A stretch of DNA of 64,000 bases from Macrostomum hystrix (taxonomy: Eukaryota; Platyhelminthes; Macrostomidae): NCBI GenBank assembly GCA_950097015.1, contig CATNEN010000038.1, positions 2,667,501 to 2,731,500 on the forward strand, given 5' to 3'. Positions 46,513-58,700 of the stretch are shown here, in pieces (positions within the stretch are counted from its first letter, which is position 1; each line of letters opens with the position of its first letter). The notes under the pieces were generated by a model, which saw nothing but the letters and a program-made list of their open reading frames with translations, searched no databases and was not told the origin of the DNA. The position numbers and the translations under genes were made by a program.

Positions 46513-47528
46513 ATAATGTTGCTAAAAGTCTAAAACTTAACTAGCTCAGATAATTGATGGATTGAAAATTACTATTGGAATAAGCCAATGGAATAATAAC
46601 ATGTTTTTGTAAGCATAGAGTATTCATATCCTTGAACACATCAAGACAAATAGATAGAACAGGCAAAGTAGTACTATTAGGAATTACACAAAAATCATGG
46701 AAATTGACCTAGTAGATAAATAAATACATTTCTAGTGAGCAATAGATTAATAATTATGGTTAAAATTCTAAATAGTAAATACAAAAATAGTTAATTGAAT
46801 GTAGATAACAGGAACTAAATATGAAAAATAGTGTTTATAATTTGTTACAATATAAAGCATCCAGGGATTGCAGGCAATTATGATTGATGATTCTTATTAT
46901 TATCATTGAAAGTCACTATATGATATATTTTTGCTCCTGTTTTGAATTGGCTCTTGGTTATTCTTGAAAATAAAAGCCTAAACTGAATGCTTACTTTAAT
47001 AGTGATAACTATTTAAAATATATCACACAAATTTAAGTTTTGCAAAATTTTACATGTTGAGCTTTTGTGTGAATGTGTGAATACCACTGCTAGCTTGGTC
47101 TATATTAAAATCCAATGGACTATAACAGGATGGCAATGAGATCACAATGGGAACACTTAAAATATAAAACTTCAATATTATTTTTATAATGTATTGCTTT
47201 GAATTGTCCTAGACCATATTCTGTCACAAAAACTTTCCCATATGTATATTTTTATTTATACAAATATTCTTTAACATAATAAAATTTCATTGTTAAATTA
47301 AAAATCAAAAAGAATAAACAATTTTGCAGTTTCTAATTAGTTATGCTATTTATTGGATAATTTAATTAAATTAAATACATTAAATATATAAATATATATT
47401 TTTAATAATTAAAAAATATTTTATAATTTATAAATAACTATCAGTTATTTTATTTTCCTTTTTTCGTTTTTTCACCTAGCAATAATGTCTGTTTTTCAGT
47501 GATAACACACACCGCGTTAGCCATAGTA
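46513..47528. other. AT-rich upstream region of the C18orf32 homologue
   Basis: Very AT-rich, no gene. It ends with a pyrimidine tract and TTTTTCAG at 47491-47498, a good acceptor 30 bases before the start codon. Either a 5'UTR intron or a trans-splice site would explain it. Confidence 0.5.
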
Positions 47529-48383
47529 ATGGTTTGTGTACCCTGCATAGTGATCCCATTCATGCTGTGGGTGTTTCATCGCTACCTGCGACCAATTTTG
47601 GCTCCATTCCTGCCAGCCTGGATGATCGGCAACGCTGGCGACGGAGCGGAAGACATAGGAGACAAGAAAGCTGGTGGCAGCCAGGTTGATGCTGCTGCTA
47701 CAGCAGCTAAATCTAAGGTATGCTAGGCCAGGGCAGGCAGTACAGTTTACATACGTTCGGCTTTCTCTGCGATTACTTTGTTAAAGTATCTGACTTGTCA
47801 CTGTCGTGTCATACTTGTCACTGTCGTGTCAGACTTGTCACTGTCGTGTCATACTTGTCACTGTCGTGTCATACTTGTCACTGTCGTGTCAGACTTGTCA
47901 CTCTTGTGTCAGACTTGTCACACTTGTGTCAGACTTGTCACTCTTGTATCAGACTTGTTACACTCGTGTAAGACTTCTCACTCACTTGTCAGACTTCTCA
48001 CTCACTTGTCAGACTTCTCACTCACTTGTCAGACTTGTCACACTTGTGTCAGACTTGTCACACTTGTGTCAGACTTGTCACACTTGTGTCAGACTTGTCA
48101 CACTCGTGTCAGACTTGTCACACTTGTGTCAGACTTGTCACACTCGTGTAAGACTTGTCGCACTCGTGTAAGACTTGTCACACTCGTGTCAGACTTGTCA
48201 CACTTGTGTAAGACTTGTCGCACTATTGTCGCCCCAGAGGTGACCCATGGCTTATTCGAAATCAATTCTCAGAATGTTCTAAGCCAATGCTAATTTATGA
48301 AATTCGCACCGCCAACCTGTCCATCGCAGTGTCCGTTCGCATCGTCTGGCGCTGAAAATCCTCACGCAAAGAAGACCGAATGA
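47529..48383 (+). CDS. C18orf32/UPF0729 homologue, small membrane-anchored protein, 80 aa, two exons
   Basis: Exons 47529-47717 and 48330-48383 join in phase 0. The start MVCVPCIVIPFMLWVFHRY is nearly the same as the human C18orf32 start (MVCIPCIVIPVLLW...), followed by a short hydrophobic stretch (YLRPILAPFLPAW) and a hydrophilic tail. Exon 2 ends CPFASSGAENPHAKKTE. Length fits the family (about 76 aa). C18orf32 is a lipid-droplet/ER-associated microprotein; the molecular role is poorly known. The upstream ATG-free frame supports this start. The intron carries a 20-bp minisatellite. Confidence 0.88.
47790..48225. repeat. 20-bp minisatellite in the C18orf32-homologue intron
   Basis: About 21 copies of CTTGTCACACTTGTGTCAGA with a CTGTCGTGTCA variant at the start. 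It begins about 70 bases after the donor. Frames running through it are not genes. Confidence 0.94.
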
Positions 48384-48732
48384 GTTTTGCATTAATCAAC
48401 TAATCGCAACTTTGCATTGATGAGGCACAGCAAGATTACCTGCGTGCATAGAGCACCTATCTGCTTAATTAACATCGATTGCTACCTGCTTGTGTTTTTG
48501 TCTAGTTTTCCCAGTTTAATTTGGTTAGATAGCCTTATACAAGTATTCTCTGAATATTTTCATTTGCTTTATTGAATAATATAATTTACTTATTTGTAAT
48601 AATGATTTCCACTTGATAGTTGAGCGTAAAATATTATTTATCTTGGATCTACCAGTTGTTCTATAAACTGGTCTACAAGTAGATGTCTTGAAATTAATTT
48701 TTCATTGAGATAAAATATTTATATAATTTGCG

Positions 48733-48940
48733 AGAAGCCTAGTGGTTAGAATGTACTCACAAATTGAAGGTCGGGGGTTCGATTCTAGACTCCACTGGAC
48801 CGTTTGTGTCATATAGCAAGACACTTCTCTGCATTGCTTCAGTTCACCCAGCTGTTCAATGGGTACCAGTATTAGCTGGGGTAATTAAGTGTGGGTTTGG
48901 CGTCCCCCCAGTCCATGGACTGAACAGCTGTACGCCACCC
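48733..48940 (+). repeat. SINE A, 3'-truncated
   Basis: The head is GAAGCCTAGTGGTTAGAATG with B box GGTTCGATTCT; the body reaches 'atggactgaacagctgtacg' and then stops. Confidence 0.75.
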
Positions 48941-49147
48941 GCGCTTTAAATCAACTTTTATTACGAGCGTATTATCAACTATCAACAGAGGAACACGGAA
49001 TTTCAATTCGCACCATTTCTAGTCCAGTAATTACATTTTCAGCTTGTAAAATTCTGGCATATCTAAAAACCTGATCTGCAAGAGAACAAGACACTACCAC
49101 CTAGACGCATAAATTTTAAACAGAAATTGACTCGAAGACAAGGTCTG

Positions 49148-50426
49148 ATGGGCCGAAAGAAGATTCAGATTGCTCGGATTGAGGATGAACGAACTCGGCA
49201 GGTGAGTTCGGTCTCACCTGATGTCATTCTACAATTGGAGTTTGAGTCTTATAGAGATCTCATCTTGAGAATCAAATCTCATAGAGATCTCATCAAACCT
49301 TATGAGTCAAATCTCATAGAGATCTCATCAAACCTACCTGCCCCATCAACAGGTAACGTTCACAAAGCGCAAATTTGGTCTAATGAAAAAGGCCTACGAA
49401 TTGTCGGTCCTGTGCGACTGCGAGGTAGCCCTGATTGTGTTCAACGGCAACAACCGCCTGCACCAGTACGCCAGCACCGACATGGACCGCCTGCTGCTGC
49501 GCTACACTGAGTACAGCTCACCGCATGAGAGCCGCACCAACAGGGACATTGTTGAGGTACCTGCATTCCCTACCTGACCTACCTATCTACCTGCATTCCG
49601 TACCTGACCTACCTATCTACCTGCACTCCCTACCTGACCTACCTATCTACCTGCAATCCCTACCTGACCTACCTATCTACCTGCATTCCCTACCTGACCT
49701 ACCTATCTACCTGCATTCCCTACCTACCTATCTACCTGCATTTCATACCTGACCTACCTATCTACCTGCATTCCCTACTTACCTATCTACCTGCACTCCC
49801 TACCTGACCTACCTATCTACCTGCATTCCCTACCTGACCTACCTATCTACCTGCATTCCCTACCTGACCTACCTATCTACCTGCATTCCCTACCTGACCT
49901 ACCCATCTACCTGCATTTCATACCTGACCTACCTATCTACCTGCATTTCATACCTGACCTACCAATCTACCTGCATTCCATACCTGACCTACCTATATAC
50001 CTGCATTCCCTACCTGACCTACCTATATACCTGCATTCCCTACCTGACCTACCTATCTACCTGCAAAACTCGTCTATCTTATTGCAGTACCTCAGTCGAA
50101 AGTCGGGTGGCTCAGGCGACCTGGACGACTCTGATCAACCGGCTTCGCCACCAGCGCAACAGCGGCAGCAGCAGCAGCGGCAGCAGCCGTTGCGTCAGTC
50201 AACCAGACTGCAGTCCCATCTGACCGTCAGCTCGGCAACAGTTGAAAAGGTTGAGGCCACTCCGCCGACTTCACCGCCGCTAGAGCAGCAGCAGCAGCAG
50301 CAGCCGCAGCAGCTGGTCCTGCACCTGGATCAATACCCCAATGACTCACCAGTTGTAGACTTTCTTACTCAGCTCAAGTCTGAAGGTAACGACTCTGATG
50401 GCGTAATTCTGAGCGGCCCGCTCTGA
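49148..50426 (+). CDS. Mef2: MEF2-type MADS-box transcription factor, short, 198 aa, three exons
   Basis: DNA-binding regulator of muscle and other differentiation genes. Exons 49148-49201, 49353-49556 and 50088-50426, all in phase 0. Residues 1-57 are the MADS box ([18 protein letters not shown], then [20 protein letters not shown]) and 58-86 the MEF2 domain ([30 protein letters not shown]). This matches vertebrate MEF2 almost residue for residue. The tail is only about 110 residues: Ser/Pro/Gln-rich with two CAG-coded Gln runs and an acidic end ([15 protein letters not shown]). Typical MEF2 proteins are 350-500 aa, so the activation region is short; further alternative exons are possible but not seen. 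The intron 1/exon 2 split at Q18/V19 is where MEF2 genes commonly have one. Identification is secure. Confidence 0.95.
49555..50070. repeat. 30-bp minisatellite starting at the MEF2 exon 2 donor
   Basis: About 17 copies of CTACCTGCATTCCCTACCTG + ACCTACCTAT. The first unit overlaps the splice donor itself (GAG|GTACCTGCATTCC at 49554-49569). The last copy ends about 20 bases before the exon 3 acceptor, so the intron is almost wholly repeat. Confidence 0.95.
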
Positions 50427-51001
50427 ACTCTGCTGCAAGCTGCTTCTAAGAGCAGGATTTGATGGCATCGTTCAGATGTGCACATCTACTGATAATCTGT
50501 TATATTTCTGTTTCTGTCCATTAGATCCCAACTATAATCAAGTTTATTTTGCTCAGAGCTAAGATAATTTCACTCCGCAAATTGACTAGCTCGCCGTCGC
50601 GGAAATCTCGTTTGGGATGACTCAAAAATATATTCAAAAGATTGTTCGTGTGTACAGAACAGTAATCCCATGCTATTCTAGTGCTACTACTAACCAGTAG
50701 TGCTTGTGAAATTGATCGATTATAAATTTGCCTTTGCATCGCCTGGCCGCCAAAATCTTAATTTTCTTCTTGTGTCTCTCTTATCCATTGTTTAGTTTCT
50801 GTTGTTTTCTTCTCTTTCAGCACTGTAGCTGTTTTTTCACGCTGTTAAAATTAGTGGAATATTTTGTTTATTTTTGCGGCGCATTAGCTCACTGGTGGCC
50901 ATTCCCAAATTTGGAAACAATGCCCTTCTTCAATGCTCTGCCGCTCACTTCAACCTATTTTTTAAGTTCCAAACGACACATTGAGCCTATCTTCACTTGA
51001 T

Positions 51002-51007
51002 AATAAA
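51002..51007 (+). promoter_or_regulatory. Polyadenylation signal AATAAA, MEF2
   Basis: The hexamer lies about 575 bases after the MEF2 stop, just before the 33-bp satellite begins. Confidence 0.5.
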
Positions 51008-51154
51008 CTTGTTTATTTAACTGTTTGTGCCCCGTCTTCTTGGCTGCTAATGCCAACTTCGCACATTATGTTTTATAGCAAATGTTTACTAAGCGAAAAA
51101 ATTGTAACACCTTAAAGTCGCGACTTTTTGCTGTCTCCGCTGTTTTATAAACAT

Positions 51155-51725
51155 CTCAGATCTTCAGGTTGAGCAAATAGCCATCCTTTCAGATCCTCAG
51201 ATTGAGCAAATAGCCATCATTTCAGATCCTCAGTTTGAGCAAATAGCCATCATTTCAGATCCTCAGTTTGAGCAAATAGCCATCATTTCAGATCCTCAGT
51301 TTGAGCAAATAGCCATCCTTTCAGATCCTCAGGTTGAGCAAATAGCCATCCTTTCAGATCCTCAGGTTGAGCAAATAGCCATCCTTTCAGATCCTCAGGT
51401 TGAGCAGTCAGTCATCCTCTCAGATCCTCAGGTTGAGCAGTCAGCCATCCTCTCAGATCCTCAGGTTGAGCAAATAGCCATCATTTCAGATCCTCAGGTT
51501 GAGCAGTCAGTCATCCTTTCAGATCCTCAGGTTGAGCAAATAGCCATCATTTCAGATCCTCAGGTTGAGCAGTCAGTCATCCTCTCAGATCCTCAGGTTG
51601 AGCAGTCAGCCATCCTCTCAGATCCTCAGGTTGAGTAGTCAGCCATCCTATCAGATCCTCAGGTTGAGCAGTCAGCCACCCTCTCAGATCCTCAGGTTGA
51701 GCAGTCATCCTTCTAGATACTCAGG
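51155..51725. repeat. 33-bp minisatellite between MEF2 and the NRPS-like gene
   Basis: About 17 copies of CAGATCCTCAGGTTGAGCAA + ATAGCCATCCTTT, with a GCAGTCAGCC variant in the second half. The core AGATCCTCARSTTGAGCA is shared with the arrays at 54955-55045 and 56650-56915. Confidence 0.93.
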
Positions 51726-52267
51726 TTAAGTAGGCATACTTCAAAATCTTAGATTTTGAATAGTTGTGCCCTATTTACGTGTATTGAAAGCTCAGTCAGT
51801 AGAATTAGCTCTCGGTAGCTACAGCTATTGCTAATCTGGCTTGTTGCAGTGTATTTCTAGTTGAATCTGCAGTAAATAGTGAATAAAGTTTATAACCGAG
51901 CGTATGACGAAGAGTTGCTAATGAGTCTCTTAAGGTAGTTTTGTGATTATGTTCGAGCGTAAAACAAATGGATGGATACAACCATTTTTCGGAATGGGAA
52001 ATAATCCCATGCATTTTAACCAGGTGACAGAACTATTTAGTCAGTGTGTTAAATAGTTTAATTAAGCTTTTCCAAGATATCTGTAAACATGAAGGAGTGA
52101 AACTTGGATAAGTATTTTATTGTAATCTAAGTGGATCCGGCATGCACTACTGTTACTACTAGTACAATTTGTGTGTTCATATCCAATGCTGTGGCTTTGC
52201 TAGATCTTATTAGTAATGCTGCAGCTATTCAATATTTATCCTATTACATTATTGCTATCAAGGTACC

Positions 52268-52425
52268 CTGAGCACACACATTGTCAGGCAGTGTACACTT
52301 TCACTGTGCATTGTAGGTTGGCAACTCAAAAGCAAAAACGGCACAATTAGCCCCCAAACCTTCTCGCCGCTGCTGCGCCCCAAGTTGATGCGGTCCCATC
52401 TCGGAATCGGGCTTAGGAATTTTAG
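52268..52425 (-). repeat. SINE B fragment
   Basis: Blocks 'attgtcaggcagtgtacact', 'ccccaaaccttctcgccgct' and the start of the head 'ggaatcgggcttagg' are present. Confidence 0.6.
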
Positions 52426-52484
52426 CTAATTGATCCTAGATGACTCCCCTTACCTTCGACGGCACAAAGACTAAAGCCTAAAGG

Positions 52485-52612
52485 ACCTCGAAGGCACAGT
52501 GAAAGTGTACACTGTCTGACGATAAGAAAGTCAGTGCAGATGTACACACCTGTGTGTGTGTGTGCTCACAGGCTCACCAAATGATGTGCTTGTGCCCGCA
52601 GCCCTCCTGCAA
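52485..52612 (+). repeat. SINE B 3' fragment
   Basis: 'gcacagtgaaagtgtacact', 'gcagatgtacacacctgtgt' and 'tgcccgcagccctcctgcaa' match the 3' half of SINE B, in plus sense. The head-to-head pair with 52268-52425 could be one rearranged copy. Confidence 0.6.
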
Positions 52613-52757
52613 TTATGATCATTAACGGAACCAATGGGTGATCGTTGAAATACGAACATTGCGCAAATTCAACCAGAATGAGGGCTTTTAGTTGCAGGCT
52701 GGCTTGAAGGTCAAGCAATGGCCAATCTGCTCAGCCGTCGGGGACCAGCCACTCAGA

Positions 52758-55700
52758 TCAGATCGGCGCCTCCCTCGGCTCCACGAGGATCTCGTTGACA
52801 GCAACATGCGGCGGCTGCTGCACAGCGAACAGCACCGCCCGGGCCACGTCCTCCGCCTCCAGCATGGTGTACTTGCCCTCGCCGCTGAACTCCCGGTGGG
52901 CCTCCGCGTCCGCGTCGTCTCGGCAGGCCTGCCGAAAATTGGTTGATAAATGATTCCAGTTGTTACACCTTAGATGTACTTTGTGGTCCCGAGTTCGTAT
53001 CTCAGCCCTAGGGAAGCAAATTGTATCCTAGAGCAAGACACTTGATTCCCCATAGATTAGGGGTTGTAGCCTAGTGGTTTTGGGCGTCGGACTTGACTTG
53101 AAGGTCGAGGATTCGAATCCTGACTTCAGAGCAATAAAATTTCCCTCTAGCTGAAAACTTAAAGAGTCCGTTCAGTTGACCAAACTCGAAAATGGGTTCG
53201 AGGAGTTAACTGATGCTGGTTGAGGCGTCCTCCCTCCCATTCCATGGACTGAACAGCTGTGCGAAGCCTTTGAAAGCGCGAGAAATTGCTGCGCCTGTGG
53301 CACTGGCTGTACATCTGGCCCTACTAAAGCTATTCTAGTTCAGGCCGCAGCCAATCACCTGCAGCGGCGTGCGCACGTCACCGGGCTGCACGCAGGTGAC
53401 CCGCAGGCCGCGGCTGGCCACCTCCAGGCGCAGCGCTCTCGAGTAGCCCTCGACAAAGAATTTGGAGCCCGTGTACACGGCCAGGCCTGGGAACGGCGCC
53501 CTGCCAGCGTCGCTGCTCAGATTGACGATGTGGCCGTGGCCGCGCTCCAGCATGCCCGGCAGGGCGGCCTCCACCGAGTGCACCAGGCCACGACAATTCA
53601 CGTCGATGGTCCGGTCGGAGAGGTGCGTCAAGCCGCTGAAAGCTCTGGTGTAGTACATCACGCCGGCGCTGTTGACCAGGATGTCCGGCTGGCCCAGTAG
53701 GCTGCGGCAGCGGGCGAGGGCGGCTTCAACTTCGGCGCGGACGGTGACATCGGCCGGGCAGGCGACAGCGACGCCCTGAGCGGCCAAGATGCCCTGGCGA
53801 ACCTGTTCGAGCTGGTCAGCCCGCCTGGCGACCAGCGCGACCTGGCAACCGTCCCTGGCCAGAGCCTGGGCCACCGCCTGTGACAGCGGCAAGGATGAGA
53901 GCAGCTCAGATAGATAACAGCAGCCTGCTCTCCGTGTTTGTTTACGCTCGCACGCCCTCTAATTGTACTTTCTCATCTCTCCCTCTATCTGTTCAACTTC
54001 TTAGCTAACCTTCATTTCTCTTTCCTCTCCCTCGTCTCTGATTGGCTAGCCGTTCGTCTCTATTTCCTTACCCCCTCTTTTCAGCTCTTACCCTCTGGCC
54101 CGACCTTATCTCTTGGTTAATATATTTAATTTTCGGCCTAGTGCTGTAAAGACTGGCTCTTTCAGCAGAGACTCAATTTGCTTTAAGTCACAGCAGTTCC
54201 CATGTGTCACTAACCTGTCCGATGCCACTGCTCGCCCCAGTTACCAACGCAACCTTGCCCACCAATGCGCCACCAGTTGTGTTCCGACGGACCCTGGGCA
54301 GAAGGCCCCTTTCTGCCAGTCTGGCGATGTAGACGGCCAGCAGACTGGAGTCGATGGCCGGGTAGCCGCTCTCCACGCCCAGACTGGGCAGGGCTGCGCG
54401 GAGCTGGCGCGAGTCGAAGGTGCTCAGTCTGGCGAAGTACTCGGCCCCGCTAGCTCCGGCTGGCGCCAGCTCGTCTAGTAGGCGCAGCAGCGCTCCGATT
54501 GGCTGACAGGCATCGGCAAGGCGCCGCAGCTCAGCCAGCCAATCAGCGTAGTCCACTCGGCGCAGTGCGTAGCCGCCAACCGTCAGCCAATCGCAGAGCA
54601 GATCGAAGCTGATTGGCTGTGGATTGACCGCGTGAAAAATCTTGCCGGCGTGCAAGGTCAGCTGGGCCATGGATCGCACGATGAGCTCGCTTGTGAAATC
54701 CACTGGTGTGAACTCGAGACGCCAGTTAAGGCGAGGCGCCAGACCGCTACGCAGCACAGCCTGCCAGCAGTGGAATTAAATCGGATGGATTGATTAAGTT
54801 GAATCAATTCAACTGATACTAGGTTTCACAGTTGTGACTTTTATTTCAGTGGCTCAGTTAAGTTTGGTTCTACAGGTTTGACTTTTACACTTTTGACGTT
54901 TGGTTCTGCAGGTGTGACGTTTGATTTCAGTTAGTTGGGAACCTCTAACTGAGAACCTCAACCAGATCCTCCTCAACTTGAGCAGCCCCACTCCCAGATC
55001 CTCAACTTGAGCAGCCCCACTCCTAGATCCTCAACTTGAGCAGCCCACTCGCATTTTTGCAGGTGCGACGTTCGAATTTACTGGTGCGACGTTTGGTTTT
55101 ACAGGTGCGACGTTTGGTTTTACAGGTGCGACGTTTGGTTTTACAGGTTTGATTTTTACACTTGTGACATTTAGTTCTACAGGTTAGGTTTGGTTCTGCA
55201 GGTGTGACGTTTGGTTTTACAGGTGCGATGTTTGGTGTTAAAGGTGTGACGTTTGTTTCAAAAGGTGTGACGTTTGGTTCTACAGGTGTGACGTTTGTTT
55301 TCAAAAGGTGTGACGTTTGGTTCTACAGGTGTGACGTTTGGTTCTACAGGTGTGACGTTTGGTTCTACAGGTGTGACGTTTGGTTCTACAGGTGTGACGT
55401 TTGGTTCTAAAGGTGCGACGTCAGCTATAATAAACATGAGATGCTTATATTGCTTCTGTATGTGCGAAGTTTGGTTCTACAGGTATGGCCTAAATGTATT
55501 TAGGTTTGGTAATTATTCTTCCCATTTGAAAAGTGCAAAGCAGTTTCTAGCTAGCTTAGTAGCTATGGGGAGCTAATGCGTAATTAATAATTACCTGCAG
55601 CATCAGCAGGGTCAGGTCCTGCGGATTCCACGCGGCGTTAGTCCTGTCGCCGGCCTGATTGCCCAGCCGGTACACCACCACCGGCATGCCGCGGGATCGC

Positions 55701-58700
55701 GCCCTGAGCAGCAGCTGCTCCGCCACCCACTTGGTCTGGCTGTAGCCGTCGTCCAAGTCGCCAGCGTGGACGCTGGTATCGGCGTCCTCTCGACAGTCGG
55801 CCATGCCGTGCGGGAAGACGGCGTCGGTGCTGACGTAGTGCACCGGCTTGACGCGAACTGCGGACGCGAACAAAATTACATTCTGGGTGCCCAGCACGTT
55901 CGGGCCGTACAGCGCCTGTGAGACAGATTCCGGGGGGGACGTAAAGGTGCTTCTCCAAAAAAGTTATTGACAGCTCAAAAACTGCACTCACACTGTAGGG
56001 ATAAATCAAATTCACGTAGGCTCCAGCGTGGATCACCACGTCAATCTCGCTGCTCAGGAAAGCGTAATCATCCTCTGAGAGGCCGAACTTCACCAAGCTG
56101 AGATCACCTGAGAAAAAAACAAATTAATCGAATTTGATTATGTTAGACATCCACCTGTTAGACATCCACCTGTTAGACAGACATCCGCCTGTTAGACAGA
56201 CATCCACCTGTTAGACATCGACCTGTAAGAGGGATTCATCCAGAACCATTGTGCCCAACTGACCTTTGATGGCGGTGACCCGGGCATCGAACGAAGCCGC
56301 CAGCTCCTTGGTCTTGTCGTCCTCCTGTCCGCCGGGTCTCAGGATGAGAAACTGCTCAAGGGTGGCTCGCAGCCTCCGCTGCAGGGCCCCGCTGTCGCCA
56401 CCGCCGGTGTCGCGAACCAAGCAAAACACCTGGGTGTCGGTGAGGCGCAGCAGATCCCGCAGCAGGAAGGCGCCCAGAAAGCCAGTAGCGCCGGTTAACA
56501 GGACTCGGCCGCGGGTCCAGCGCGACTTGTTGAAGTGCGGATTGCGCCAGAATGCGCGTAGCTGAATGTCCAAGCTGTGAGGCGCCAAACAAACTCACTT
56601 TGCGAATACAATTGCGGCTTTTTTTCCAGTTACTGAGATACTACAGTCACAACCCCATATCCCCAGGTTTAGCAGTCGTCCTCCAGATCCTCAACTTGAG
56701 AAAGCAGCCACACTCCTAGATCCTCAACTTGAGCAGCCCCACTCCCAGATCCTCAACTTGAGCAGCCCCACTCCCAGATCCTCAACTTGAGCAGCCACAC
56801 TCCCAGATCCTCCTCAATTTGAGCAGCCCCACTCCCAGATCATCAACTTGAGCAGCTACACTCCCAGATATTCAACTTGAGCAGTCGTCCTCTGAGATAC
56901 TCATGTTGAGCGGGCACACTCCCAGGAAGGGAAGCTTGAGAAAAATTATAATTTTAAATGTGCTCGCTCACTCGGACGCCTGCGGCTGGTCGTGATTGGC
57001 CACCTCGCTCTTCAAATCCACGGTGCGCGCCTCGGCCGCCGGCTGCTCCTCGCTGCCGCGCGAGGTCGCCGAAACTATTAGGCGCGCCATCTCCTGCACC
57101 GTGGGGTACTGGAACAGCTCCTTCACTGACAGCTCGCAGCCCAGCTGGTCGTTGACTCGAGACAGCAGCTTGGTGGCCAGTAGGGAGTGCCTGAGAGGAA
57201 ATTATGTTGAAAAAAAGCTCGACTACTGAACTTATGACATCAGCCCCGTTGGAACACCTTGGAACATCATGAGTTCGAATCCTTCCCGATGAGGCCACAA
57301 TCGTTTTCGGAGAGCGTCCGCTTGGAGCTTGGATTAGACGTACGATGAGAAAGTCAGGTCCGATGTACTCACCTGTGTGAGTGTGTGCCTGTGTGCCTGT
57401 GTGCTGTATATGCGTGCGTGTGCCCAAACGTACCTGCGAACGCTTGTAAGTTGAGCTAATAAAATAATAATAACTGCTGGCAATGGCACATTGGCACTAG
57501 ACTCGCAGCCAGCCAGGAGACGATTCTGCCCATTTCGCTGACTCCTGAGCTCACACGAACACAGGAGTGTACATCTGCTCTCACTTTCTCATCGTCAGGC
57601 AGTGAAAAATTTCAGTGTGCCTTGGAGGTTGGTGTAAATTGCATGACAAGCCACCAGGCCTTCTCTCCGCGGCTGCGACCCAATTTAATGTGGCCTCGCC
57701 GCGGAATCGAGCTCAGGGACCTTGATACGAGACGCAGAGGCGTTAATCGTTGGTAAATTTTATTAAATCAAACAATAAAAGCCCCTGGATTTCACGCCGC
57801 TTCATCATCAACACAGCCAGGCCTCACCCGCCATAGTCGAAGAAGCTCTCCGCTTCATCATCAACACAGCCAGGCCTCACCCGCCATAGTCGAAGAAGCT
57901 CTCCGTTTCATCATCAACACAGCCAGGCCTCACCCGCCATAGTCGAAGAAGCTCTCCGTTTCATCATCAACACAGCCAGGCCTCACCCGCCATAGTCGAA
58001 GAAGCTCTCCGCTTCATCATCAACACAGCCAGGCCTCACCCGCCATAGTCGAAGAAGCTCTCCGCTTCATCATCAACACAGCCAGGCCTCACCCGCCATA
58101 GTCGAAGAAGCTCTCCGCTTCATCATCAACACAGCCAGGCCTCACCCGCCATAGTCGAAGAAGCTCTCCGCTTCATCATCAACACAGCCAGGCCTCACCC
58201 GCCATAGTCGAAGAAGCTCTCCGCTTCATCATCAACACAGCCAGGCCTCACCCGCCATAGTCGAAGAAGCTCTCCGCTTCATCATCAACACAGCCAGGCC
58301 TCACCCGCCATAGTCGAAGAAGCTCTCCGCTTCATCATCAACACAGCCAGGCCTCACCCGCCATAGTCGAAGAAGCTCTCCTGAATGTCGATCTCCTTAA
58401 TGTCCAGTGTGGCCATCCAGATTGCTGCGAGGCTCTTCTCCGTCGCCGTCTGTGGCAGGAAGGAGCAGTCGAGGCTCTCATGGGCTTTGTCGAACGGTGG
58501 CAGGGAGGCCTTGTTCAGCTTGCCCACCGCGCTCACTGGCAGGCTGCGGGAGATTCCAAGGGTTCAGGGGGTTTCATCAATGAAGTTTGAGCACTGTTGA
58601 GGAATCACTCGGCCTGACACTCACTCTGCCAGGAAGACGAAGTAGCTCGGTATCATGTAGAAAGGCAGCTTCCTCTTCAGAGCCGACCTCAGCTGCCTCT

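Larger units (their letters stand above)
51726..52757. other. Intergenic region between MEF2 and the NRPS-like gene
   Basis: No gene. It holds two SINE B pieces in opposite orientation (52268-52425 and 52485-52612), otherwise unremarkable. Confidence 0.5.

Noticed and set aside
55023-55304. Minus-strand frame with repeated NVTP/KTKRRT blocks
   Set aside because: It is a translation of the 21-bp GGTGTGACGTTTGGTTCTACA repeat in an NRPS-like gene intron.
57801-58383. Eleven tandem mini-exons in the NRPS-like gene
   Set aside because: The units contain donors but no AG acceptor with a pyrimidine tract before each exon-like part, so they cannot be spliced as separate exons. Only the first copy joins unique coding sequence.
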